A DNA stretch of 64,000 bases from Rubrivivax sp. (GTDB taxonomy: Bacteria > Pseudomonadota > Gammaproteobacteria > Burkholderiales > Burkholderiaceae_C). The notes under the pieces were generated by a model that saw only the letters and a list, made by a program, of their open reading frames with translations, ran no database searches and was not told where the DNA came from. Position 1 is the stretch's first letter. Each line of letters starts with the position of its first letter. The position numbers and the translations under genes are program-made. The stretch covers positions 124,001-188,000 of the forward strand of contig JAURZM010000076.1 in the NCBI GenBank assembly GCA_030653385.1, written 5' to 3'. Shown here in pieces: positions 8,927 through 16,093 of this stretch.

Positions 8927-9631
8927 ATGAACGAACATCTGCTGCTGGTTGAAGACGACGACGCCATCGCCGTGGCCCTGCGCCTGCATCTCGAAGGCGC
9001 GGGCTACCGCCTGCACCGCGAGGCCGATGGCCGGCAGGCAATGGCGGCCATCGACCGGCAGCGCTTTGACCTGGTGCTGCTCGACCTGATGCTGCCCGGC
9101 GCCGACGGCTGGGAGGTCTGCCGCCACCTGCGCGCGCGGCATGCCGACACGCCGGTCATCATGCTGAGCGCGCGCTCGGCCGAGGCGCACCGGGTGCTGG
9201 GGCTGGAACTGGGCGCCGACGACTATGTGGCCAAGCCGTTTTCGATGCTCGAACTGGTGGCGCGCATACGCGCGCTGCTGCGGCGTGTCGAGCAGCTGCG
9301 CTCGACCACGGCATCGCGTCAGGAGTTTGCCTTCGGCCCGTTCAAGCTCGACACGGTCAGGCGTGAGTTGCTGTGCGCCGACGCACCCGTGCCGCTGACG
9401 CTGCGCGAATTCGACCTGCTGCACTTCCTGCTGAAGCACCCGGGCCGCCCGTTCAGCCGCACCGAGTTGCTGCAGCGGGTGTGGGGCGATGGCTTCGACG
9501 GCTACGAGCACACCGTCAATTCGCACATCAACCGACTGCGCAGCCGCATCGAAGACAACCCGCGCGAGCCCAGGCGCGTGGTCACCGTCTGGGGCGTGGG
9601 CTACCGCTTCGACCCCGAACCCTTGCCGTGA
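8927..9631 (+). CDS. OmpR/PhoB-family response regulator
   Basis: A 234-residue two-domain regulator. The receiver has the acidic pocket EDDD at residues 9-12, the phospho-acceptor Asp53 in LLDLML, and the conserved Lys in DYVAKPF near residue 103. The winged-helix DNA-binding domain follows (about 130-232), ending with the typical VWGVGYRFDP. It is partnered by the histidine kinase whose ATG overlaps this stop (TGATG), so the two are translationally coupled. It lies 65 bp after the spondin/PEP-CTERM gene on the same strand, possibly co-transcribed. Confidence 0.95.
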   Translation: MNEHLLLVEDDDAIAVALRLHLEGAGYRLHREADGRQAMAAIDRQRFDLVLLDLMLPGADGWEVCRHLRARHADTPVIMLSARSAEAHRVLGLELGADDYVAKPFSMLELVARIRALLRRVEQLRSTTASRQEFAFGPFKLDTVRRELLCADAPVPLTLREFDLLHFLLKHPGRPFSRTELLQRVWGDGFDGYEHTVNSHINRLRSRIEDNPREPRRVVTVWGVGYRFDPEPLP

Positions 9632-11151
9632 TGACCCAGCGCTCTTTCACCACCCGGCTGTCACTGGCGCTGGCCTTGTTGCTGCTGGCTTACGGCGCCT
9701 TCGTCGCGCTGCTCGGGCAGCAGGTGGCCGAGCAACAGGAGCAGGAGTCGCACCAGCGGCTGTCGCATGGCCTGGCCCGGCACATCGTCGGCCATTGGCC
9801 CGAGATCACCTCGCCCAACCGCGACGAGGCCGAGCGCTCGGCGCGCAGCGCGCTGCTGTCGATGCTGATGACGGTGAACCCTGCCGTGCAGGTCTACCTG
9901 TTGGACGCCGACGGCCGTGTGCAGCACTACATCGGCGAGCCGGGCATGGTGCGGCAGGTCCAGGTCGACCTGGACGTGATACGCGCCTTCCTGGCCGGCG
10001 CCGAACTGCCCCTGCTGGGCACCGACCCGATGGGCTCGGGCACGCCGCGTGTCTTCAGCGCGGCGATGTTTCCGGTGCGGGCCGGTGACCTGCGGCCGCC
10101 CGGCTACCTGTACATCGTCCTCGACAGCCCGGCGCGCGACGCCGTGGCGGCACAGGTCGGGGCCGGGCGGCTGTGGGGGGGTGCCGCCGTGGCTGCGGCC
10201 ATCGGTCTCGGGGTGACCTACCTGCTGGGCTGGTTCACCTTCAGGCGCCTGACGCTGCCGCTGCACCGGCTGGCGCAGGGGCTGCGCAGCTACCAGCGCA
10301 CCGGCGCGTCCCGACACGCAAGCGAAGGCACTGGCACCGACACCGACGCAGACGCAGCTGCCGCGCCCAAGCCCGGCGGCAGTGACGAGGTGCGCGCTTT
10401 GGCCGATGCCTTTGCCGACATGAAACAACGCATCGAATCGCACGCCGGCCGCGAGCAGCGACAGGTGGCGGACCACCGCGAGATGATGGCCAGCGTGGCA
10501 CACGACCTGCGCACGCCGCTGACGGCACTGCACGGCCACCTGGAGGTGCTGGCCAGCGAGGTGGCGCCCGACTCCGGCCGCCGCAGCGCCGTGCTGCAGG
10601 CGGCGTTGGCGCAAAGCCGCAAGGTCAGCCGCCTGTCGCAGCAACTGTTCGAGCTGGCTGCGCTGCAGTCCACCGAACAGGTGCTGCACCGCGAACGTTT
10701 CAGCCTCGACGACCTGGTCACCGATGCGGTGCAGAAGTTCGAGCTCAGCGACACGCCCGCCCTCGTCACCCTGCACGGCGTGCCACCGGGTCGCCTGGAG
10801 CTCGACGGCGATCTGCAATTGATCGAACGTGCACTCACCAACCTGATCGACAACGCGGTGCGCCACGCGCCCGGCAAGCAGGCGGTGCGTGTGAGCCTGC
10901 GCCGCGAAGGTGAACAGGCACAGATCGTGATCGAAGATGCGGGGCCGGGCTTGCCGGAAGAACTGCACCAGCGCCTGGACCGAGGCCTGTCCTTGCGCGA
11001 CCCGCCCATCAAGCGCAGCAGCGGCGGCATCGGCGGCCTGGGCCTGGCGATTGCGCAGCGCGTGGCCGTGTTGCACGGTGGCAGCCTGCGGCCCTTGCCC
11101 GCGCCGCGTGGCGGCACGCGGCTGTGCCTGGCGCTGCCGCTGGCTGCCTGA
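9631..11151 (+). CDS. Membrane sensor histidine kinase
   Basis: A 506-residue kinase. A first membrane helix lies near residues 10-30. A periplasmic sensor region of about 150 residues follows, then a second helix (about 185-208). Next comes a HAMP-like segment carrying a low-complexity Thr/Asp/Ala insert (about residues 229-246), the HisKA domain with phospho-acceptor His291 (SVAHDLRTPLTALHGH), and an HATPase domain with N-box NLIDNAVRHAPG, DAGPGLP and GGIGGLGLAIAQ. It should phosphorylate the regulator encoded just upstream. The input signal is unknown; no PAS or Cache motif is obvious. Confidence 0.94.
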   Translation: MTQRSFTTRLSLALALLLLAYGAFVALLGQQVAEQQEQESHQRLSHGLARHIVGHWPEITSPNRDEAERSARSALLSMLMTVNPAVQVYLLDADGRVQHYIGEPGMVRQVQVDLDVIRAFLAGAELPLLGTDPMGSGTPRVFSAAMFPVRAGDLRPPGYLYIVLDSPARDAVAAQVGAGRLWGGAAVAAAIGLGVTYLLGWFTFRRLTLPLHRLAQGLRSYQRTGASRHASEGTGTDTDADAAAAPKPGGSDEVRALADAFADMKQRIESHAGREQRQVADHREMMASVAHDLRTPLTALHGHLEVLASEVAPDSGRRSAVLQAALAQSRKVSRLSQQLFELAALQSTEQVLHRERFSLDDLVTDAVQKFELSDTPALVTLHGVPPGRLELDGDLQLIERALTNLIDNAVRHAPGKQAVRVSLRREGEQAQIVIEDAGPGLPEELHQRLDRGLSLRDPPIKRSSGGIGGLGLAIAQRVAVLHGGSLRPLPAPRGGTRLCLALPLAA

Positions 11152-11168
11152 AGCCGCTGACCCGGCTT
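11151..11168. terminator. Short inverted repeat between convergent stop codons
   Basis: AAGCCG and CGGCTT, 6 nt apart, span the histidine kinase stop and the stop of the convergent gene. The stem is only 6 bp and lacks a T tract, so a bidirectional terminator role is tentative. Confidence 0.3.
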
Positions 11169-12453
11169 ACGCGCCCACCCGCACAACCCGGCCATCGGCC
11201 AGCAGCACGGCCACGCCAGACCCGTCTGCCAGGGCCGCCGTCATCGTGGCACGGCCCGGCAGGGCCACGGTGAACAGCTCGGCCCAGTCGGCCGCCGGGT
11301 CCAGCACCCGCAGCAGGCGGCCATCCTGGCTGGGCAGCACCAGCCGATCTTCCACCCAGGCCGCAAGGTCGGTTTCGCGCGAGCCGATGGCGTGTGTGCT
11401 GACATCGGCCATCAGGCGGCGGCGGCTCAGCCGCTGACCTTCGAGCCGGTAGACGTGCAGCACGCCGCCGATGTGTGGCGTGTGCACGGCCACCAGATGC
11501 CGGCCTTGCGTGGTTGGCGCCAGCCAGCGGTGGAAGCCGCCCACTGTGTCACCCAGCGCCGCCAGGCGCAGGCCCTGCGGTTGAGTGAGGTCGGCCGTGA
11601 CCAGGGCCAGCTGCCCGCCTTCGGGCCCCGATCGCACGGTCAGCAGGCCCGCCGCGACGCGCGCCTGCGGCATCTGTGCGTGCACCTGCACCGGACGAGG
11701 CTCGATGTCTTCGAAGACGTGGGGCGCCGGCAGCGTGAGTGAGCGCAGTGTTTGCAGCCCGTGGCGCTCGAGCCAGAGCACACGTGTGGCCTCGATGCCA
11801 TCGCCCAGCACGGCATGGGCATAACGGCGGTCATCGGGGCCGGCCAGCACGGCGATGTGGCCGCCATCGCCGCGGCCGTCCAGGTCGACCTGTATCGGGC
11901 GCGCATCGGGCAGCACGGCTTCTTGCGAACGCGCCACTTCGCGCCAGGTCGCGCCCTGCTCAGGCTCGAAGCGCGCGACACGGTGGCGTGCGGTCACAGC
12001 ATTTCCAGCACCTTCATTGACGACGGCCACCACGGCCAGCGGCAAGACCAGCAGCCCGGCATGCAGCGCGAGTCCGGCCGATGCCAGCGTGATGGCGCGC
12101 TCGTCTTCCCAGACCCAAAGGCCGCCCCGCGCCGTGCGCGCCGCGATGCGGCCATGGCCGGTGGCGATGCGCGATTCAGGGTCCAGCTCGCTGGCCAGAC
12201 GCCGTGGTGCCTGCCCAGCCACCGACAGGGCCCACAGGCTGCCGCCGACACCGATGCCCAGCAGGCCCGTGGGCCCGCCGGCATGCACAAGGCGCATGGG
12301 CTCGGCCACCACCAAGGTTCGTGCTGCCCAAGGCGCAGGCGCCGCGCTGGCGCCAGTGAGCCCGACGGTGGCGGTCCAGGCCCAGGAAACCGCCCTCAAC
12401 ACGCGGCGTCGCGACCCGCGCCAGCCGTTCATCCAGCTGCCCAGCGCGTTCAC
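11167..12453 (-). CDS. Putative exported protein of unknown function, beta-propeller-like
   Basis: About 428 residues if read from GTG 12453, or 421 from ATG 12432. A basic start (WRGSRRR) and a hydrophobic run ending GASAAPAPWAA suggest secretion. The body is a series of short strand-like blocks with repeated tryptophan, glycine and aspartate positions (for example DLDGRGDGGHIAVLAGP and the final LADGRVVRV), as in beta-propellers. I do not recognise the family. GTG 12453 overlaps the peroxiredoxin stop (GTGA), indicating coupled translation and a shared task, perhaps monitoring or handling of oxidised envelope components. That role is inference only. Confidence 0.7.
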   Translation of the reverse strand: MNALGSWMNGWRGSRRRVLRAVSWAWTATVGLTGASAAPAPWAARTLVVAEPMRLVHAGGPTGLLGIGVGGSLWALSVAGQAPRRLASELDPESRIATGHGRIAARTARGGLWVWEDERAITLASAGLALHAGLLVLPLAVVAVVNEGAGNAVTARHRVARFEPEQGATWREVARSQEAVLPDARPIQVDLDGRGDGGHIAVLAGPDDRRYAHAVLGDGIEATRVLWLERHGLQTLRSLTLPAPHVFEDIEPRPVQVHAQMPQARVAAGLLTVRSGPEGGQLALVTADLTQPQGLRLAALGDTVGGFHRWLAPTTQGRHLVAVHTPHIGGVLHVYRLEGQRLSRRRLMADVSTHAIGSRETDLAAWVEDRLVLPSQDGRLLRVLDPAADWAELFTVALPGRATMTAALADGSGVAVLLADGRVVRVGA

Positions 12454-13031
12454 ACCGGCCCGGCGTATTCGCCGCGGGCCGGGTAGTTCTTGTCGAGCGC
12501 GAAGTCCAGGGCCGCCAGCAGTTCGTCGAAGTGCGGGCGCGCAAAGGGCATGGTCTGCACCGCGCCGTAGTACAGCGTGCCGTCGGGCCGCACGATGAAG
12601 ACCCCGGGTTCGGAAAACAGTGCCGGCTCTTCGATGCCGATGGAGGTGGTGCCGCGTGAAGTGCTGATGTACAGGCCCCACGCCCGCGCCTGGGCCAGGC
12701 TGAGCTCGTAGCCCACGCGCAAGTCGGCAGCGCGCAGCTTGTCGGCCATGGCCTGCGCTCGTTCGTGCACGTCGCTGGAGATCGCGATCACCTTCACGCC
12801 ACGTTTGTCGAACTCAGCTTGCAGCCGGCCGAGTTCCAGCAGGTACTTCAGGCAGATCGGGCAATGCAGGCCGCGGTAGAAGACCACCAGCGTGAAATTC
12901 CGCGCAGCGTCTTCGCTGAGCAAAAAGGGGCCATGGCCCAGCGTCGGCACGCTGAGCGCCGGTACGGCCTGGCGCGGCATCAGGACGGAAGGGGTGGACA
13001 CCGAATTGGGGGCGGTGGTCTGTGTGCTCAT
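12450..13031 (-). CDS. Peroxiredoxin-like (AhpC/TSA, thioredoxin-fold) protein
   Basis: A 193-residue protein with thioredoxin-fold strand LVVFYRGLHCPICLKYL. Cys57 and Cys60 form a CxxC-type motif, where classical peroxiredoxins have a single peroxidatic Cys in P-x3-T-x2-C. The later segments VIAISSDVHERA and GVFIVRPDGTLYYGAVQ are typical of the AhpC/TSA family. It probably reduces peroxides or disulfides in the cytoplasm; no signal peptide is seen. ATG 13031 is the natural start. It is divergent from an AraC regulator with about 90 bp between start codons and is coupled to the exported protein downstream. Confidence 0.88.
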   Translation of the reverse strand: MSTQTTAPNSVSTPSVLMPRQAVPALSVPTLGHGPFLLSEDAARNFTLVVFYRGLHCPICLKYLLELGRLQAEFDKRGVKVIAISSDVHERAQAMADKLRAADLRVGYELSLAQARAWGLYISTSRGTTSIGIEEPALFSEPGVFIVRPDGTLYYGAVQTMPFARPHFDELLAALDFALDKNYPARGEYAGPV

Positions 13032-13124
13032 GTGCTCTCTCAAGGGTCGATCGACGGGTTCACTGTAGCGGTAGAACTGAGATGATTGGCAGCAGATCGT
13101 CTCCGAGCTCAATCCTTTCGTCTC

Positions 13125-14003
13125 ATGAACGACCGCCTGTCTGCTTTGCTTCAGCGCTTCGAACTGCGAGCCCGCGTCTTCCACAGCGGGGCTCTGTGCG
13201 GCATGGCCAAGTTCGACCCGGGCGCGGGTGTCGGCCATCTTCACCTGCTGCGACGCGGGCCGCTGCGCGTGACGACGCCTTCGGGTCAGCGAAGCACCGT
13301 CCGTGAACCGAGCGTGCTGTTGTTCCCGCCAGGCGGCGCCCACCGGCTCGATGGCGGCAAGGGCGCAGGCGCCGATCTTGTGTGCGCCTCCGTCGACTTC
13401 GGCTCAGGTGAGGAAAACCCCTTGTTGCGCAGCCTGCCGCCGCTGCTGTGCGTGCCCCTGGCGCAACTGCCCGGCCTGGACCTCGCACAGCAACTGCTGT
13501 TCAGCGAAGCACAAGGTGGCCGCTGCGGACACCACGCCGTGGTGGACCGGCTGACCGAGGTGCTCGTGATCCAGTTGTTGCGCCATGCGCTGGCGCACCA
13601 CCTGGTAGACGGCGGCGTCATGGCGGGCTTGTCCGACCCGCGCCTGGCCAAGACCCTGAGCGCCGTTCATGCCGACCCTGGGCAAACCTGGAACCTCGAC
13701 TCGATGGCGGCTGTCGCCGGCATGTCCAGGGCGCGTTTTGCCGCTCATTTCAAGCGAACGGTCGGCGCTCCGCCGGGTGAGTATCTGGCCGGCTGGCGCA
13801 TGGGCGTGGCCCGCCAACTGCTGCGAAAGGGGCTTGCGGTCAAGCAAGTGGCTGCAGAAATCGGCTACGCCAGCCCAGGTGCCTTCGGGCGTGTCTTTCT
13901 GCAGCGTGTGGGCGCCACGCCCACCCAATGGCAGCGAAGCGATGTCGCTGACCGAGAACCCGATCGACCCGCCACCCCTCACATCCAGGAGAAGACAAGT
14001 TGA
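13125..14003 (+). CDS. AraC-family regulator with N-terminal cupin domain
   Basis: About 292 residues from ATG 13125 (an upstream in-frame ATG at 13086 would add 13). The N-terminal half is a cupin-type sensor as in the Cupin_6 AraC regulators. The C-terminal half has two helix-turn-helix units: LDSMAAVAGMSRARFAAHFK and VKQVAAEIGYASPGAFGRVF. It is transcribed away from the peroxiredoxin gene and probably controls it, since Cupin_6 AraC proteins are often divergent from a redox enzyme. Its stop overlaps the TTG start of the following lipoprotein gene. Confidence 0.88.
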   Translation: MNDRLSALLQRFELRARVFHSGALCGMAKFDPGAGVGHLHLLRRGPLRVTTPSGQRSTVREPSVLLFPPGGAHRLDGGKGAGADLVCASVDFGSGEENPLLRSLPPLLCVPLAQLPGLDLAQQLLFSEAQGGRCGHHAVVDRLTEVLVIQLLRHALAHHLVDGGVMAGLSDPRLAKTLSAVHADPGQTWNLDSMAAVAGMSRARFAAHFKRTVGAPPGEYLAGWRMGVARQLLRKGLAVKQVAAEIGYASPGAFGRVFLQRVGATPTQWQRSDVADREPDRPATPHIQEKTS

Positions 14004-14616
14004 ACCTGAGCCCGCACAAGCTGATGACACCGGACACCCGACGCCCCGTTTCGTGGGGCATCACCCGCCAGGCGCTCGCCGCATTGCCGGTCCTGCTGGC
14101 GGTTCTGTTGACGGGTGGCTGCACAACAGTGCACGCGCCTGCCGGCCCCGGCCAGTCCTTGCTGCCAGTGCTGAGCGGCTGGTTCGAGGGCGAAGAGGTG
14201 TTCTACACACCACCGATGTCTCGCATGCCGACGTTGCCCAGGCCAAGGGGGCGAACTTCGCACCCCGGCTTGGCCTGGCCTTGCCCGAGGGGCGGGCAGC
14301 GCCGGGCGGCTCGTCTGTGGACAAGGTCTACGCCGTGACCAATTTCAAGCAGGCCAGCGTGTTTGCGTCGGCGCCGTTTCCGATGGGCTCGACAAGCCGC
14401 GATACCGCCTACAGCCCGTTGTGGCAGATGGTCAAGGTGACCTGGGTGGCTGGTGCCACGCCGCAGGTCCTGAGGTCCGAAGAGGACGTGCTGGCGGCGG
14501 TGGATCGAGGCGCCGCCGCTCTGGAAGCCACCCGCGTGGTCCTGAACTGCCCCATCGTGCATCGCGGCCCGAAAGGCGCGCTGCCGGGCGTTTCGATCAC
14601 GCGCCCACCGCGCTGA
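14000..14616 (+). pseudogene. Lipoprotein gene interrupted by a frameshift
   Basis: A TTG start at 14000 overlaps the AraC stop and is preceded by CCAGGAGAAG. It opens a signal peptide with lipobox LLTGGC. The reading frame continues in a sensible way to GWFEGEEVFY (14179-14206). There the frame breaks: the sense continuation TTDVSHADVAQAKGANFAPR is in the frame two bases later and runs to a stop at 14616 (NCPIVHRGPKGALPGVS). The break lies in TACACACCACC at 14204-14214, so an AC dinucleotide gain (or a single-base loss) explains it. Read across the break, it is a lipoprotein of about 200 residues of unknown function. A sequencing error is possible. Confidence 0.72.
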
Positions 14617-14910
14617 GCGCAGCGGGTCGGGGCGGGCTGCACGGTCGGTGCGCTGCAACAGGAGGCCTGGCAGATGACCTTTGCTTGCGGGGCGAACTTC
14701 TGCAGGCCGGACCGTGGTGCGGGTACAGCCTGGTCCCTGCGCCGCAGGGCGGGCGACCAACGGGGGACTGCACTGGCGCTGACGAAACTGGACGACAACT
14801 GTCTGGAGTCGGGGAGTGCGAAGGCGCCACCCTTTGTTGCACCGAAGCTGGAAACTTGAAAACCGGGGTGAACTGGCCGGCCGAATTGCTTCGTTCGCAG
14901 ACCGAAGCGT
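14617..14910. other. Intergenic stretch without a recognisable gene
   Basis: Between the broken lipoprotein gene and the convergent panE. The small open frames here have no start context or family resemblance. No convincing terminator hairpin was seen. Confidence 0.5.
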
Positions 14911-15849
14911 TCAGCGAGCTTCGCGAAGCCTTCGGTGTTCCGCGGCTTGCAGGTGACACCATGCGGCGCGCAGCGGCCCGGGGTCGATGCCGGCCGCTCG
15001 CGCCCGCGCCACCATGTCGCCGACGACGTGTGCGCCCTCTGTGCGACCGCCGCCTTCCAGATCGCGCAGCATCGAAGCCGTCAGCACCGACTGGCGGTCC
15101 GCGAACATTGTGCGAAAAGCCGCCATGGCACCGTCGCGCGGCACATAACCGGCAGCACGTGCAACGCTCTCGCATGCCATGTAGGTTTCTTCCATCAGCC
15201 CGGCGCCATCTTCGGTTGCCAGGATGTCGGTGATCGCCCCGCGCATCAGGCAGGTCATCGCGGCCATCGTGGCCAGTCCCACGAACTTCTCCCACAGCGC
15301 CAACATCATGTTGTCGACCAGCTGTACTTCCACCGGGGTCTTCTGCAGCAGCCGGCGCAGCTCTTCCAGTTGCTCGCGCGACTGGGTCGCCGTGCCGGGC
15401 AGCGCCCCGAAGACGATGCGATGCAGCGGGCCCAGTTGCACCACCTCACCTTCAGGTGTCAAGGTCGCAGGTATGCCGCAACTGCCGCCGGCCACGCGGT
15501 TGCTGCCAAAGGCCGCGGCAAGGCGCTCGATGTGGGCGATGCCGTTCAGCAGCGGCAGCACAACCGTGTGTGCACCAACGGCGGGGCCGATGGCCTGGAT
15601 GGCGGCTTCCAGGTCGTAGGCTTTGCAGGCCAGCAGCACCAGGTCGGCGGGTTCGCCCAGTTGATCGCGCGTCAGCGCATTCACCGGCACGCTGAAGTCA
15701 CCATGCGGGCTTTGCACCACCAGCCCACGTTCGGCGAGTTGTGCGCGGCGGCCTTCGCGGACCAGAAAGCGGATGTCGCCGCCAGCCTGCACGAGACGGC
15801 CGCCGAAGTAGCCGCCGATGGCGCCCGCGCCCAGGACCAGAATCTTCAT
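14911..15849 (-). CDS. panE: 2-dehydropantoate 2-reductase (ketopantoate reductase family)
   Basis: A 312-residue cytoplasmic NADPH-dependent reductase, the usual family length. The nucleotide-binding motif GAGAIGGYFGGRL is at residues 7-19. The catalytic Lys is in the ACKAYDLE segment (about residue 77), and the second conserved Lys and Glu lie in LWEKFVGLATMAAMTCL. The reaction reduces ketopantoate to pantoate for coenzyme A synthesis. PanE paralogues on other 2-oxo acids are common in Burkholderiales, so the substrate is likely but not certain. It stands alone on the minus strand. Confidence 0.88.
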   Translation of the reverse strand: MKILVLGAGAIGGYFGGRLVQAGGDIRFLVREGRRAQLAERGLVVQSPHGDFSVPVNALTRDQLGEPADLVLLACKAYDLEAAIQAIGPAVGAHTVVLPLLNGIAHIERLAAAFGSNRVAGGSCGIPATLTPEGEVVQLGPLHRIVFGALPGTATQSREQLEELRRLLQKTPVEVQLVDNMMLALWEKFVGLATMAAMTCLMRGAITDILATEDGAGLMEETYMACESVARAAGYVPRDGAMAAFRTMFADRQSVLTASMLRDLEGGGRTEGAHVVGDMVARARAAGIDPGPLRAAWCHLQAAEHRRLREAR

Positions 15850-15888
15850 GCCGCCCCGCCTTTTCGAGTTGACTGCGCGGCATCTTGC

Positions 15889-15911
15889 CGCAAACGCAAA
15901 CGCAAACGCAC
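15889..15911. repeat. Tandem hexanucleotide GCAAAC/CAAACG, just over three copies
   Basis: The unit CAAACG occurs three times in a row within CG...CA, about 40 bp upstream of the panE start codon. Such a short repeat could vary in copy number and alter promoter spacing. Confidence 0.6.
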
Positions 15912-16093
15912 AAGCCGCGTTCCGACCGGTGCGCTCTGCCGCCCTGGTGTGCCTTCAGCGCCTTCGTTCGAGGCCTTTGCGGCGCATGCACAATCTTCTC
16001 GATGGCCAATTTTGCAGGACTGATTGACAGCCAGGTCCGGGCCGCATCGGCTCTGCACAGGCTTGTCTGCGGATCAACGGCGGGCCACGCGGC

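Noticed and set aside
14674..14859. Small 61-residue plus-strand frame after the broken lipoprotein gene
   Set aside because: No ribosome site, no family pattern and atypical composition.
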